64,000 bases of DNA from Rhodanobacter_A agri (GCF_044904705.1 NZ_JADIKL010000008.1:186001-250000); one strand, 5' to 3'. Positions 20,267 to 31,389 are shown, numbered from the stretch's first letter. Made by a program: numbers and translations. The notes: a model not told the origin generated them from the sequence alone.

Positions 20267-21030
20267 GCGCGGAAATCGTCCTTGGCTGCCCGCACGGCGG
20301 CGAAGCGGGCGGTACGATCCCCGGGATGGCCGGGCTGTCGGTGGCACCAGTCGATCACCGCCGACGCATCGGTGCGCAGGAAAGGATTGGTCGCCAGTTC
20401 GCTGGCCATGGCGACCGGCAGGCTGGGGCGCTGCTGGGCGCGCAGCGCAGCCACTTCCCGCAGGCGTGCCGCCAGGTCGGGATTGTCCGGTTCGATCTCG
20501 CGGGCGAAGCGGCCGTTGGCGGCGGTGTATTCGTGTCCGCAGCAAAGCAGGGTATTGGCTGGCAGCGACGCGAGGCGATCCAGCGAAGCCAGCATCTGCG
20601 CAGGCGTGCCCTCGAACAGGCGCCCACAGCCCAGGCTGAACAAGGTGTCGCCGGCCAGCAGCACGCCCTCGCCGAAGTAGGCCACGTGACTCAGCGTATG
20701 GCCCGGCACGGCGATCACCTCGAAGCTGGCCTGTGGCTGGGGCAGGGTGATGCGTTCGCCGTCGCGTACGCGCACGGTGGCCGATTCGATCCGTGCATCT
20801 TCGGGCGCGTACACCGGCACGCCGTGCCGCTGGCGCAGCGCCGCAGCGCCGCCAATGTGGTCGTGGTGGTGGTGGGTCAGCAGGATCGCCCGCAGCTGCA
20901 GATTGCGCGCAGCCAGCGCCTGCTCCACCGGGGTGTCGTCGCCGGGATCGACGGCGATGGCCTGGCCGGCGTCGTCGTGCAGCAACCAGATGTAGTTGTC
21001 GGCCAGTGCCGGTAGCGCTACGAGATGCAT
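20263..21030 (-). CDS. gloB: hydroxyacylglutathione hydrolase (glyoxalase II)
   Basis: A 255-residue metallo-beta-lactamase-fold enzyme that hydrolyses S-lactoylglutathione in methylglyoxal detoxification. Zinc motif THHHHDHIGG, the third-His region VPGHTLSHVAYF, the bridging Asp in LLAGDTLFSLGCGRLFEGT and the glutathione-binding CCGHEYTAANGRFA are all present. The start at 21030 is preferred because it begins the family N-terminus (MHLVALPALADNYIWLL); a start eight codons upstream is also open. Adjacent gloB-mltD divergent from methyltransferase-rnhA-dnaQ is the usual gammaproteobacterial layout. Confidence 0.96.
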   Translation of the reverse strand: MHLVALPALADNYIWLLHDDAGQAIAVDPGDDTPVEQALAARNLQLRAILLTHHHHDHIGGAAALRQRHGVPVYAPEDARIESATVRVRDGERITLPQPQASFEVIAVPGHTLSHVAYFGEGVLLAGDTLFSLGCGRLFEGTPAQMLASLDRLASLPANTLLCCGHEYTAANGRFAREIEPDNPDLAARLREVAALRAQQRPSLPVAMASELATNPFLRTDASAVIDWCHRQPGHPGDRTARFAAVRAAKDDFRA

Positions 21031-21273
21031 GCATGCTCCGCTGCGTTGGTTCACTAACGTGCAGACGCAGCCATCCGGGCATGCGCGAACGGTCGACTAT
21101 AAACAGCCTCCCGCGGCGACTCGTTAGCATCTCGTTAATGCGCGCGGCGGCGGTTCAGCGATGTGAGGCGCGTCGGCAAAGGTCTGCGACGCGGTTGGCG
21201 CCATCAAACGCTACACTGCGGGCTGGATTTCGATGATGACCGGAACCCCGTATTCCCGGGCCGGGTCGAGTGC

Positions 21274-21957
21274 ATGCCGCTTCAACGCGATCAGGACATT
21301 CACGCCAGCGCCCCCCTGCGGCAACTGCGCAGCGGGCAGTGGCGCAGCATGGCATCGCTGCTGCAGGGCGAGACGGGGCGACGTGCCCTGCGCATCGGCG
21401 TGGCCGACGATGACGCGGTGCCGCCGCTGCCCGACGTGGCGTGGACGCGGTTGTGGCTGGCGCAGGACAACTATCGGGGCGACCTGCGTGGCCGTGCCGA
21501 CGAGCCCCTGCCTTTCATCGACGAGGCTTTCGATCTGGTCTGGCTGCAGCATGCGCTGGAGCCGGCGCCGCAAATCGCCGGCATGCTCGGCGAGGCCTGT
21601 CGTGTACTGGCGGCCGGCGGCGTGCTCGCGGTGACTGCGGTACACCCGCTGGGTGGATGGGCTCCCTGGTTCTTCTGGCGTGCGCGTGGACAGCGGCAAT
21701 CGCTGCAGTGGCCGTGGCGTTTACGCCAACAGCTGCGACGGGAAGGGCTGGAAATCGAAAGCCTGCGCCGGTTGGGCGCCCCCTGGCCGGGCGACGCGCG
21801 GCCGGCGGGCGGCGACAGCCGCTGGGGCGGCGGCTACCTGCTGCTGGCGCGCAAACAGCGGCGCATGCCCATTCCTATCAAATTGCGCCCCTTGCCGGCG
21901 CGCGCGCCGGTGAACGCGCACTTGTCGCCTGGCACGCGGCGGCACTCTGTCTCCTAA
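21274..21957 (+). CDS. class I SAM-dependent methyltransferase-like protein
   Basis: A 227-residue protein with a divergent class I methyltransferase fold. The usual glycine-rich SAM loop is degenerate (RRALRIGVADDD), but LPFIDEAFDLVWLQHALE (the FDLV strand) and EACRVLAAGGVLAVTAVHPLGGW (the LxPGGxL-like strand) fit. It belongs to the methyltransferase-like family found between gloB and rnhA in gammaproteobacteria, whose substrate is not established. Ten bp upstream of rnhA and likely in one operon with it and dnaQ. The start at 21274 is preferred; in-frame codons upstream give poor sequence. Confidence 0.8.
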   Translation: MPLQRDQDIHASAPLRQLRSGQWRSMASLLQGETGRRALRIGVADDDAVPPLPDVAWTRLWLAQDNYRGDLRGRADEPLPFIDEAFDLVWLQHALEPAPQIAGMLGEACRVLAAGGVLAVTAVHPLGGWAPWFFWRARGQRQSLQWPWRLRQQLRREGLEIESLRRLGAPWPGDARPAGGDSRWGGGYLLLARKQRRMPIPIKLRPLPARAPVNAHLSPGTRRHSVS

Positions 21958-21967
21958 GGAATCATGC

Positions 21968-22417
21968 GTGACGATTGAAGAAGTGGAAGCATTCACCGAT
22001 GGTGCCTGCCTTGGCAACCCGGGGCCTGGCGGCTGGGCGGCGCTGCTGCGCGCCAAGGGCCGCGAACGCCTGCTGGCCGGTGGCGAGGCCGACACCACCA
22101 ATAACCGCATGGAGCTGATGGCGGCGATCGGCGCGCTGGAGGCGCTGACCCGGCCTTGCGCCGTGGTGCTCACCACCGACTCGCGCTACGTGATGCAAGG
22201 CATTGAGCAGTGGCTGCCGAAGTGGCGCGCCAACGGCTGGCGCACCGCCGACAAGAAGCCGGTGAAGAACCAGGATTTGTGGGAGCGCCTTTCCGCGGCA
22301 AGCGGTAACCATCGCGTGCGTTGGAAGTGGGTGAAAGGCCACAACGGTCATGCAGAGAATGAGCGTGTAGACCAGGCCGCGCGTGAACAGGCCGAGCAGC
22401 GCAGGGGCAACGCATGA
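21968..22417 (+). CDS. rnhA: ribonuclease HI
   Basis: A 149-residue enzyme that cleaves RNA in RNA:DNA hybrids (R-loops, Okazaki primers). The four acidic catalytic positions are seen in EAFTDGACLGNPGPGGW (D10), TTNNRMELMAAI (E48), LTTDSRYV (D70) and NERVDQAAR (D about 134); the basic handle GWRTADKKPVKNQDLW is present. The start is GTG at 21968 with AAGGAA upstream; the nearby ATG at 21964 reads only four codons before a stop. Overlaps dnaQ by 4 bp. Confidence 0.97.
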   Translation: MTIEEVEAFTDGACLGNPGPGGWAALLRAKGRERLLAGGEADTTNNRMELMAAIGALEALTRPCAVVLTTDSRYVMQGIEQWLPKWRANGWRTADKKPVKNQDLWERLSAASGNHRVRWKWVKGHNGHAENERVDQAAREQAEQRRGNA

Positions 22418-23151
22418 GGCAGGTGGTGCTGGATACGGAAACCACCGGCCTGGAAGTGCGCCAGGGTCACCGGTTGGTGGAAATCGCCTGCGTGGAAATG
22501 GTGGGTCGGCGCCTCACCGGCCGCTACTGGCAGACCTATCTCAACCCCGAGCGGGCGATGGATGAGGGTGCCAGCCAGGTCACCGGCATCCGCGACGAGC
22601 ATCTTGTCGACAAGCCGCTGTTCGCCGAGAAGGTGGGAGAGTTCCTCGACTTCGTCGATGGCGCCGAACTGGTCATCCACAACGCCAGCTTCGACGTGGG
22701 CTTCATCGATGCCGAGCTGGCGCGGCTCGGCGGTTCGTATGGCCGCATCGGCGACCGCTGCAGCGTGCTCGACACACTGGCGATGGCGCGCGAGCGCTAT
22801 CCCGGCCAGCGCAACAGCCTGGACGCGTTGTGCAAACGCCTCGGCGTGGACAATTCGCGGCGCGACCTGCACGGCGGCCTGATCGACGCCCAGCTGCTGG
22901 CCGACGTCTATCTCGCGATGACCTCGGGTCAGGTCGCGTTGGATCTGGCCTTCGAGCAACCGCAGGAGTCGGCGGCGATGGCGGCGACGCCGCTGGTGTT
23001 GCGCGGACGGCCCCGCGTGTTGCGCGCCTCCGCCGAGGAGGCCGTCGCGCACGAACAGCGCCTCGATGCGTTGGACAAGAGCGCCGGCGGCGTCAGCGTC
23101 TGGCGCAAGCTGGAGACGGAGGAGGCTGCGGTGGAGACGGGCTCAGCTTGA
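22414..23151 (+). CDS. dnaQ: DNA polymerase III epsilon subunit (3'-5' proofreading exonuclease)
   Basis: A 245-residue DEDDh exonuclease. ExoI VLDTETTGLE, ExoII VIHNASFDVGFIDAEL, and ExoIII HGGLIDAQLLADVY give the acidic residues and catalytic His. The C-terminal tail after about residue 180 should tether it to the alpha polymerase subunit. Translationally coupled to rnhA (ATGA overlap), as in many gammaproteobacteria. It overlaps the convergent PP2C gene tail-to-tail by 9 bp. Confidence 0.97.
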   Translation: MRQVVLDTETTGLEVRQGHRLVEIACVEMVGRRLTGRYWQTYLNPERAMDEGASQVTGIRDEHLVDKPLFAEKVGEFLDFVDGAELVIHNASFDVGFIDAELARLGGSYGRIGDRCSVLDTLAMARERYPGQRNSLDALCKRLGVDNSRRDLHGGLIDAQLLADVYLAMTSGQVALDLAFEQPQESAAMAATPLVLRGRPRVLRASAEEAVAHEQRLDALDKSAGGVSVWRKLETEEAAVETGSA

Positions 23152-23844
23152 GCGCACCAGGATCGCGGTGATGTTGTCCTTGCCGCCGTGGTCCAACGCG
23201 TTCAGCAGCAGCTGATCCACGCACTCCTGCGCAGCCAGGTCGGTGCGCGCCACCGTGCGGGCGATCGAGGTCGCATCGAGATCCTCGGTCAATCCGTCGC
23301 TGCACAGCAGGAAGCCCATACCCGGCGTGACGCGGCCGTGCGCCATGCCGATGTGCAGTTGCGAGGGGGCGGTCACACCCAGCGCCTGGGTCAGCACGTT
23401 GCGCTGCGGATGCCGCGCGGTGTGCGCCGGGTCCAGTTGCCCCGCCTCGACCAGTGCCTGCACCAGCGAATGATCGTGGCTGATCTGGCGCAGTTCGCGC
23501 CCGGCCGTGTAGATGCGACTGTCGCCTACCCAGGCTGCTTCATAGCCGTCTTCGTTCAGGCGCAGTGCCGCGATCGTGCTGCCCATCGGCATCACGTCGG
23601 TGCCGTCGTGCATCTGCGCCAGCAAATGTTCGTCGGCACAGCGGATGGCCTCGGCCAGGCCATGCCCGCGGCTCACCAGCTCGACCACCGTGTCGCGCAC
23701 CAGCGCTGAAGCTACCTCGCCATGCAGATGGCCGCCCATGCCGTCGGCCACCAGGAACAGGCCCAGTGCCGCGTCGGCGTAATAAGTGTCTTCGTTGCGC
23801 GTGCGGCGCAGGCCGACGTGGGTGCCGTGTCCGAATTCGATCAT
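23143..23844 (-). CDS. PP2C-family serine/threonine phosphatase
   Basis: A 233-residue stand-alone PP2C/PppA-Stp1-type phosphatase. Metal-binding motifs are RRTRNEDTYY near the N-terminus, FLVADGMGGH, GSTIAALRL, WVGDSRIYTAG, FLLCSDGLTEDLD and the final GGKDNITAIL. Such proteins often counteract a Hanks-type kinase in type VI secretion or metabolic regulation, but no kinase is nearby here. The start at 23844 is chosen because it begins the family N-terminus (MIEFGHGTHVGLRRTRNED). Tail-to-tail overlap with dnaQ. Confidence 0.92.
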   Translation of the reverse strand: MIEFGHGTHVGLRRTRNEDTYYADAALGLFLVADGMGGHLHGEVASALVRDTVVELVSRGHGLAEAIRCADEHLLAQMHDGTDVMPMGSTIAALRLNEDGYEAAWVGDSRIYTAGRELRQISHDHSLVQALVEAGQLDPAHTARHPQRNVLTQALGVTAPSQLHIGMAHGRVTPGMGFLLCSDGLTEDLDATSIARTVARTDLAAQECVDQLLLNALDHGGKDNITAILVRSS

Positions 23845-24026
23845 GGGGGAAGCATGGCGGATGTTGGAGGAGGGTGCAAAAGCGGTGCCGCTGAGCAGTC
23901 GTGCGGGTGGAATTGTTCGGTTCATTCATGAGCCGAACCCCTCCGCGCTTGCGCGCTACGGGGTCAGCGTTCGGCTGTCCAAATTGGTTCCAGACAAATT
24001 TGTTGAACCAGTGAGCTCGTCTACAT

Positions 24027-24167
<141 letters not shown>

Positions 24168-24268
24168 AAAGGGGTCGCGTGGTCTACGCGAGCCGGCAAT
24201 CTTACGCGGTCAAGCCGTGGCTGGCAATGGAGCAGGGAGGGTTTCCGTCGGGCGGCTAACCCTCGCGG

Positions 24269-24943
24269 TCATTGCAGCGCTTTTCCCCAGCGCTCGCTGC
24301 GGGGCAGGTAGTGGTTGCCGGGGTCGAGCGACAGCGCGACCCGGGTCGCGCGGCCGGTGATCTCGTTACGGGGAAAGAACCCGTAGTAGCGCGAGTCGGC
24401 GCTGTTGTCCCTGTCGTCGCCCAGCAGCAGGTATTGGCCGGCTGGCACGGTGATCGGGCCAAAATCCAGGCCGTGACCTTGCGCCGCGACGGACCAGCGT
24501 ACCGCGTGGTGGATGGAGCCCAGGCTTTCCTCGACGTAGCGCGCAGGGTCGGCCCGATCGTCGCGGATGCCTGCGATATGGAGGGGTCGATAGTCCGCGG
24601 CGACGCCGTTGACGAAAAGGTGGTCGTCGATGAGTGCCACCCGATCGCCGGGCAGGCCGATGACACGTTTCACCAGGCGTTCGCCCGCCGCGTGGGAGTC
24701 GAGCACGACGATGTCGCCACGCGCCGGATCGGCACGCCGCCACAGTGACAGGGAGGTCAACGGCAGGTGCAGGTCGTAGGCGGCCTTGTCCACCAGGATG
24801 CGGTCGCCGATGCGGATGGTCGGCTGCATCGAGCCGGTGGGCACCACGTTCCAGTCGGCGACGGCGCTGCGGAACATCACCATGCACAGCATGAAGGTGA
24901 TGAACCCCTTGTTGCGATAGATCAGTCCCAGGATGGCGCGCAC
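24269..24943 (-). CDS. signal peptidase I, second paralogue
   Basis: A 224-residue S26 protease. One N-terminal hydrophobic segment (about 12-30), box B with the catalytic Ser about residue 38 (VVPTGSMQPTI), box D with the catalytic Lys about 92 (GERLVKRVIGLPGD) and box E (YLLLGDDRDNSADSRYYGFF, about 171-190) are all intact, so it should be active. It is shorter than the housekeeping LepB at 44954-45868 and lacks its N-terminal cytoplasmic loop and second membrane segment. The substrate is unknown. It lies alone between tRNA-Ser and ppsA, with 110 bp back to ppsA and no visible co-transcribed partner. Confidence 0.93.
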   Translation of the reverse strand: MRAILGLIYRNKGFITFMLCMVMFRSAVADWNVVPTGSMQPTIRIGDRILVDKAAYDLHLPLTSLSLWRRADPARGDIVVLDSHAAGERLVKRVIGLPGDRVALIDDHLFVNGVAADYRPLHIAGIRDDRADPARYVEESLGSIHHAVRWSVAAQGHGLDFGPITVPAGQYLLLGDDRDNSADSRYYGFFPRNEITGRATRVALSLDPGNHYLPRSERWGKALQ

Positions 24944-25053
24944 GGTGTCCGCTCCTTAATGTGGTGCAGGAAGGGACTGCCGGCTGCGTGCGAAGGTTCC
25001 TGGCGTAGGCTCTAAGGGGCGGTGTCGCCACCGCCCCTTGATCGTCGAACCGG

Positions 25054-27426
<2,373 letters not shown>

Positions 27427-27724
27427 GGGGATCTCCTCAGGGAAGTGCTGCAGATGGTGGAATGGTCGCGAAGCGCAGGCACAAAGCGGGCCGCAAAGGA
27501 TTGGTATTGTCCGCTGCCGATGGTGCGTAGCACAAGAAGACCAATGCCAGCCGGTGTCGCGCCAACTGCATACCAGTCAGGCGGGAGTCGGTGTGGGGAG
27601 GGCACCCGCGGCGCTCCGGCGGCCTTGGTGGCATCCGCGTCGGGTTGCCGGGACAGCTGGCGACAGTTTTCGGACCTTGCGCTAAGGTGCGCGGCAGGCA
27701 GGTGCCTCGACCATCGGACTTTTC
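27427..27724. other. divergent intergenic region ppsA-ppsR
   Basis: 298 bp that should hold both promoters. I see no convincing sigma-70 pair, operator dyad or small ORF; the first 20 bp contain the ppsA ribosome site. Confidence 0.35.
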
Positions 27725-28540
27725 ATGCAGCGCACGGTCTTCTTCATTTCCGACTCCACCGGCATCACGGCCGAGACGATCGGCAACAGCATCCTCGCGC
27801 AGTTCGAAGGGCTGCGTTTCGACAAGCACCGCTTGCCCTTCATCGACGACGCGCACAAGGCTGAAGCGGCCGCGCTGCGCATCAAGACGCATTACGCGAA
27901 GAGCGGCGAGCGGCCGATCGTGGTCAACACCATGGCCGACCGCGCGCTGTGCGAGATTGTCGCCGCCAGCGGTGCGTTGATGCTGGACGTGTTCGCGCCG
28001 TTCATCGGCCCACTGGAAGCGGAGCTGGGCGCCAAGCGTTCCGGCGCGGTGAACCGCTCGCACGGTCTGGTGGACTTCGAGAAATACGAGGCGCGCATCA
28101 ACGCCACCAACTACGCGCTGTCGCACGACGACGGCATCGACGTGGACTACGCCCAGGCCGACCTGATCCTGGTTGGCGTGTCGCGCTCGGGCAAGACGCC
28201 GACGTGTCTGTACATGGCCTTGCATTACGGTGTCAGCGCCGCCAACTACCCGCTGACCGACGAGGACCTGGAAAAGCTTGAATTGCCGGCGCGCCTGCGG
28301 CCGTACCGCGACCGCCTGTTCGGCCTCACCATCGAGCCCGAGCGGTTGGCGCAGATCCGCGAGCAGCGTCGGGCGGGCAGTCGCTATGCCACGATCAAGC
28401 AGTGTCGCTGGGAGCTGGAACAGGCCGACCGGCTGATGCGCCAGGCCGGTATCCCGTTCCTCAATACCACGCACGTGTCGATCGAGGAGATCGCGAGCAA
28501 GATCTTCGCCAGCTTCGGCATCGAGCGCACCATGTACTGA
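27725..28540 (+). CDS. ppsR: PEP synthase regulatory protein (bifunctional kinase/pyrophosphorylase, PSRP)
   Basis: A 271-residue DUF299 protein. In this family an ADP-dependent kinase activity inactivates PEP synthase by phosphorylating a Thr beside the catalytic His, and a Pi-dependent activity reverses it. TVFFISDSTGITAETIGNSILAQF is the conserved N-terminus; GVSRSGKTPTCLYMALHYGVSAANYPL is the P-loop-like nucleotide site; TTHVSIEEIASKIF is the C-terminal signature. Divergent to ppsA, the conserved arrangement, which supports PpsA as the target. Confidence 0.96.
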   Translation: MQRTVFFISDSTGITAETIGNSILAQFEGLRFDKHRLPFIDDAHKAEAAALRIKTHYAKSGERPIVVNTMADRALCEIVAASGALMLDVFAPFIGPLEAELGAKRSGAVNRSHGLVDFEKYEARINATNYALSHDDGIDVDYAQADLILVGVSRSGKTPTCLYMALHYGVSAANYPLTDEDLEKLELPARLRPYRDRLFGLTIEPERLAQIREQRRAGSRYATIKQCRWELEQADRLMRQAGIPFLNTTHVSIEEIASKIFASFGIERTMY

Positions 28541-28566
28541 AACCGCACAGGAGTAGCCAGCGTCCC

Positions 28567-29052
28567 ATGAGTGCCGTACTCGACGACCGCCACAGCCTTT
28601 TGCCGGGACGCTTCGAGTTCCTGATGGGGCTGTATGCGGAGAACTACCACCGGCTGACGCGGCTGTTCGCGCCCCAGCAACTGGTGCCGGGGCAGTACGT
28701 GTCGGACGTCGACGACGGACTCAACGTGCACCTGGCGGTGCAGGAGCGCCATCCCTATACGCTGGAGCTGGAGCTCACCTACGATTTCGTCGATGCGCAC
28801 ACCGGCCATCGCGCGCCCTCGGCGCAACTGCGCATGTACACCGATGCCCACGTGGCCGAGGCGCTGCATTGCCATCCCGGGCGCCATCTGTGGCAGGTGC
28901 TCGGGCCGTTTGCGCCGGCACATACAGTGTTCCAGCATCGCCTGCAGATGAACGGCTTTCTCGCGCGCTGGTTGGAATACCTGGCGGAGCAGGGGCATTC
29001 CGTTGGCACGCTGGAGCCGCAAGGAGAGGCGCACGAGCGCGAACGGGAATAG
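28567..29052 (+). CDS. DUF1249 family protein (YqiB-like)
   Basis: A 161-residue soluble protein. LMGLYAENYHRLTRLFAP near the N-terminus, VQERHPYTLELELTYDF and PSAQLRMYTDAHVAEAL, then LQMNGFLARWLEYLAEQGHSV are the conserved blocks of DUF1249. Function is unknown. It lies 26 bp after ppsR and is probably in the same transcript; the start at 28567 follows an AGGAG at 28549-28553. A degenerate REP-like repeat and a bidirectional terminator follow. Confidence 0.88.
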   Translation: MSAVLDDRHSLLPGRFEFLMGLYAENYHRLTRLFAPQQLVPGQYVSDVDDGLNVHLAVQERHPYTLELELTYDFVDAHTGHRAPSAQLRMYTDAHVAEALHCHPGRHLWQVLGPFAPAHTVFQHRLQMNGFLARWLEYLAEQGHSVGTLEPQGEAHERERE

Positions 29053-29069
29053 CGGGGCTTTGTTGAAGA

Positions 29070-29121
29070 GTGCGGCCGGGGGGGGGGGCGCTTCTTGATC
29101 TTCGCGTTCACGGACGAGCGC
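29070..29121 (+). repeat. REP-like repeat, degenerate copy B with an 11-G run
   Basis: Matches the two-hairpin unit (GTGCGGCC ... CTTGATCTTCGCGTTCACGGACGAGCGC), but the first hairpin is replaced by eleven consecutive Gs (29078-29088). The second stem survives with a G-T wobble. Confidence 0.5.
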
Positions 29122-29134
29122 AAAAATACAGCCC

Positions 29135-29168
29135 AACAAAAAAGCCGCCCTGAGGCGGCTTTTTTGTT
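29135..29168 (-). terminator. bidirectional terminator (DUF1249 gene / tRNA operon)
   Basis: A perfect 15-bp stem AACAAAAAAGCCGCC / GGCGGCTTTTTTGTT with a CTGA loop and T runs on both strands. It lies 5 bp after the minus-strand tRNA-Asp and also ends the plus-strand ppsR-DUF1249 transcript. Confidence 0.9.
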
Positions 29169-29173
29169 GTTCG

Positions 29174-29250
29174 TGGCGGAGCGGACGGGACTCGAACCCG
29201 CGACCTCCGGCGTGACAGGCCAGCATTCTAACCGACTGAACTACCGCTCC
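29174..29250 (-). tRNA. tRNA-Asp (GTC), second copy
   Basis: A 77-nt cloverleaf, identical to the tRNA-Asp at 16815-16891 but on the other strand. Last gene of the Ala-Glu-Asp operon. Confidence 0.97.
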
Positions 29251-29288
29251 ACATTTGTTTCCAGCTAACGTACAACGCGAACCAATCC

Positions 29289-29364
29289 TGGCGTCCCCAC
29301 GGGGATTCGAACCCCGGTCGCCACCGTGAAAGGGTGATGTCCTAGGCCTCTAGACGATGGGGAC
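29289..29364 (-). tRNA. tRNA-Glu (TTC)
   Basis: A 76-nt cloverleaf starting GTCCCCA on the minus strand, with TTC in the anticodon loop of CCTTTCACGG and an encoded GCCA end. Middle gene of the Ala-Glu-Asp operon. Confidence 0.97.
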
Positions 29365-29375
29365 GTTTGTCAGAT

Positions 29376-29451
29376 TGGTGGAGCCAGGCGGGATCGAACC
29401 GCCGACCTCCTGCATGCCATGCAGGCGCTCTCCCAGCTGAGCTATGGCCCC
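29376..29451 (-). tRNA. tRNA-Ala (GGC)
   Basis: A 76-nt cloverleaf starting GGGGCCA on the minus strand; anticodon loop ATGGCAT gives GGC; encoded ACCA end. First gene of the operon, 18 bp after the -10 box. Confidence 0.97.
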
Positions 29452-29468
29452 GCCGCTGGAAGCCGCAA

Positions 29469-29497
29469 AGAATAGGCGTGGGTCGCATATCCGTCAA
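29469..29497 (-). promoter_or_regulatory. sigma-70 promoter of the tRNA-Ala/Glu/Asp operon
   Basis: On the minus strand: -35 TTGACG (29497-29492), 17-bp spacer, -10 TATTCT (29474-29469). An A/T-rich UP-like block (GTGAAAATTTCTTGAAAAAA) lies immediately upstream, resembling the block before the other tRNA operon at 8894. Confidence 0.8.
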
Positions 29498-29619
29498 GCT
29501 TTTTTTCAAGAAATTTTCACATGGCTGCCGATGATCGACCGGCGTGATTCGTCGGGCATCGGTCCGGCGTGCGCGACGCATCGTTTAAGCTTCCAGCACC
29601 GGCGTAACCAGAGGAAGAC

Positions 29620-31389
29620 ATGCACGAGATCGGCTTCATCCGCGACCTCGCGATCGTGATGCTCGTGGCCGGCGCCGCCACGATCCTGTTCCAGCGCCTG
29701 CGCCAGCCGGTGCTGCTGGGCTACATCCTGGCCGGCGTGCTGATCGGCCCACATACGCCAGGCATGCTGGTGGCCGATGCGCAGGCCATCGACGACATTT
29801 CCAACCTCGGCGTGGTGTTGCTGATGTTCACGCTGGGCCTGGAGTTCAGCGTGCGCAAGTTGCGCGAGGTCGGCATCGGCGTGCTCGCGGTGGCGGTGCT
29901 GGAAGTGGGCCTGATGCTGTGGATCGGCGTAGGCCTGGGCGGACTGTTTGGCTGGAAGGGCATAGATGCACTGTTCCTAGGCGCGATCATCGCGCTGTCC
30001 TCGACCATGGTCGCCACACGCACGCTGAAGGAGGGCGGCAAGCAGGGCCAGCCATTCGCGAAGCTGGTGGTGGGCCTGCTGGTGGCGGAGGACGTGCTCA
30101 CCATCGTGATGCTGACCCTGCTCACTGCGGTGGCGATCGGCGGCACCGTGCAAGCGGATGCCGCATTCGCGCTGGTCGGCCACCTCGGACTGTTCGTGGT
30201 GGTGGGCATGATCCTGGGCTTGCTGCTGCTGCCGCGGTTGGTGGACTACGTGGCCGGCTTCGGCCGCGACGAAACCTTGCTGGTGAGTGTGCTCGGCATC
30301 TGTTTCGGCGCCAGCCTGCTGGCAGCGTGGATGGGGTTCAGCGTGGCGCTGGGCGCCTTCCTCGCTGGCGCGGTGGTGGCCGAGGCACGCAGCGTGGGGC
30401 GCGTGTTGCACTTGATCGAGCCGCTGCGCGACATGTTCGCTGCGCTGTTCTTCGTGTCGATCGGCCTGAAGATCGATCCCACGATGCTGTGGCAGTACGC
30501 GCTGCCGGCGCTGTTGATCGCCGCGGTGGTGATCGTGGGCAAGACGCTGGCATGCGGCCTGGGCATCCTCGCGGTGGGGCACGATGCCCGCACCGCGTTG
30601 CGCTCGGGCCTGAGCATGGCGCAGATCGGCGAGTTCTCGTTCGTGATTGCCACCTTGGGGCTGTCGCTGGGCGCGATCAGCGATTTCCTGTATCCGATCG
30701 CGGTGGCGGTGTCGGTGCTGTGCATGGCGGTGTCGCCGTACCTGGGACGCTCCGCCGACCGCTTGGCGGATGGCCTGTCGCGCGTCACGCCGCATTCGTT
30801 GCGCTTCCTGGCCGACAGCTACAGCGGCTGGCTGGAGAACCTCAAGCCGGTCAACGAGAACGCGGTGCTGGCGGCGATGCTGCGTCGCCTGCTATGGCAC
30901 ATTGCGGTCAACGTGCTGCTGGTGGTCACGCTGTTCGTGATCGGTGCCTACGTGAACTCGCACGGCTGGGATGTATTCGCGCAGTTCGGCATCCATCGCG
31001 ACCTGCGCCATACGCTGATCTGGGCCGGCGCGCTGTTCCTGTCGCTGCCGATGCTGATCGCCGTGTACCGCAAGGCCGAGGCGCTGGGCATGCTGCTGGC
31101 CGAGCTGGGCATCCGCGAACGCTTCGCCGGCGCCTACACGCATGCGATCCGCAACGTGCTGGCGCGGATGATCCCGCTGGCCACCTTGTTCGCCCTGGCG
31201 CTGTTGGTCAGCGCGCTGGGTTCGGCGATCCTGCCGCCGCGCGGGGTGGCGCTGTCGCTGCTGGTGGCCGGCGTGGTGCTGGCCGTGGTGCTGTGGCGCA
31301 CGCTGGTGAAGCTGCATGCGCGGCTGCAGGCGGCCCTGAAAGAGACGCTGGACAAGCCGGAACCGCCCGAACACGGCAATTCCGCCTGA
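29620..31389 (+). CDS. CPA2-family monovalent cation:proton antiporter
   Basis: A 589-residue inner-membrane protein. The first ~385 residues are a Kef/CPA2-type Na+/H+ exchanger domain with about 12 hydrophobic segments (LGYILAGVLIGPHTPG, LGLEFSVRKL, IIALSSTMVATRTLKEGG, the LVAEDVLTIVML helix, LGAFLAGAVVAEA, FFVSIGLKIDP). After a loop (about 386-420) there are roughly four further membrane segments, and no TrkA-N/RCK nucleotide-binding domain as in KefB/KefC. It could move K+ or Na+ against protons; the ion cannot be told from sequence. Single gene with its own AGAGGAAG ribosome site. Confidence 0.9.
   Translation: MHEIGFIRDLAIVMLVAGAATILFQRLRQPVLLGYILAGVLIGPHTPGMLVADAQAIDDISNLGVVLLMFTLGLEFSVRKLREVGIGVLAVAVLEVGLMLWIGVGLGGLFGWKGIDALFLGAIIALSSTMVATRTLKEGGKQGQPFAKLVVGLLVAEDVLTIVMLTLLTAVAIGGTVQADAAFALVGHLGLFVVVGMILGLLLLPRLVDYVAGFGRDETLLVSVLGICFGASLLAAWMGFSVALGAFLAGAVVAEARSVGRVLHLIEPLRDMFAALFFVSIGLKIDPTMLWQYALPALLIAAVVIVGKTLACGLGILAVGHDARTALRSGLSMAQIGEFSFVIATLGLSLGAISDFLYPIAVAVSVLCMAVSPYLGRSADRLADGLSRVTPHSLRFLADSYSGWLENLKPVNENAVLAAMLRRLLWHIAVNVLLVVTLFVIGAYVNSHGWDVFAQFGIHRDLRHTLIWAGALFLSLPMLIAVYRKAEALGMLLAELGIRERFAGAYTHAIRNVLARMIPLATLFALALLVSALGSAILPPRGVALSLLVAGVVLAVVLWRTLVKLHARLQAALKETLDKPEPPEHGNSA

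Noticed and set aside
21964..21978. ATG just before the rnhA start
   Set aside because: Reads four codons to a stop; the in-frame GTG at 21968 gives the RNase HI N-terminus.
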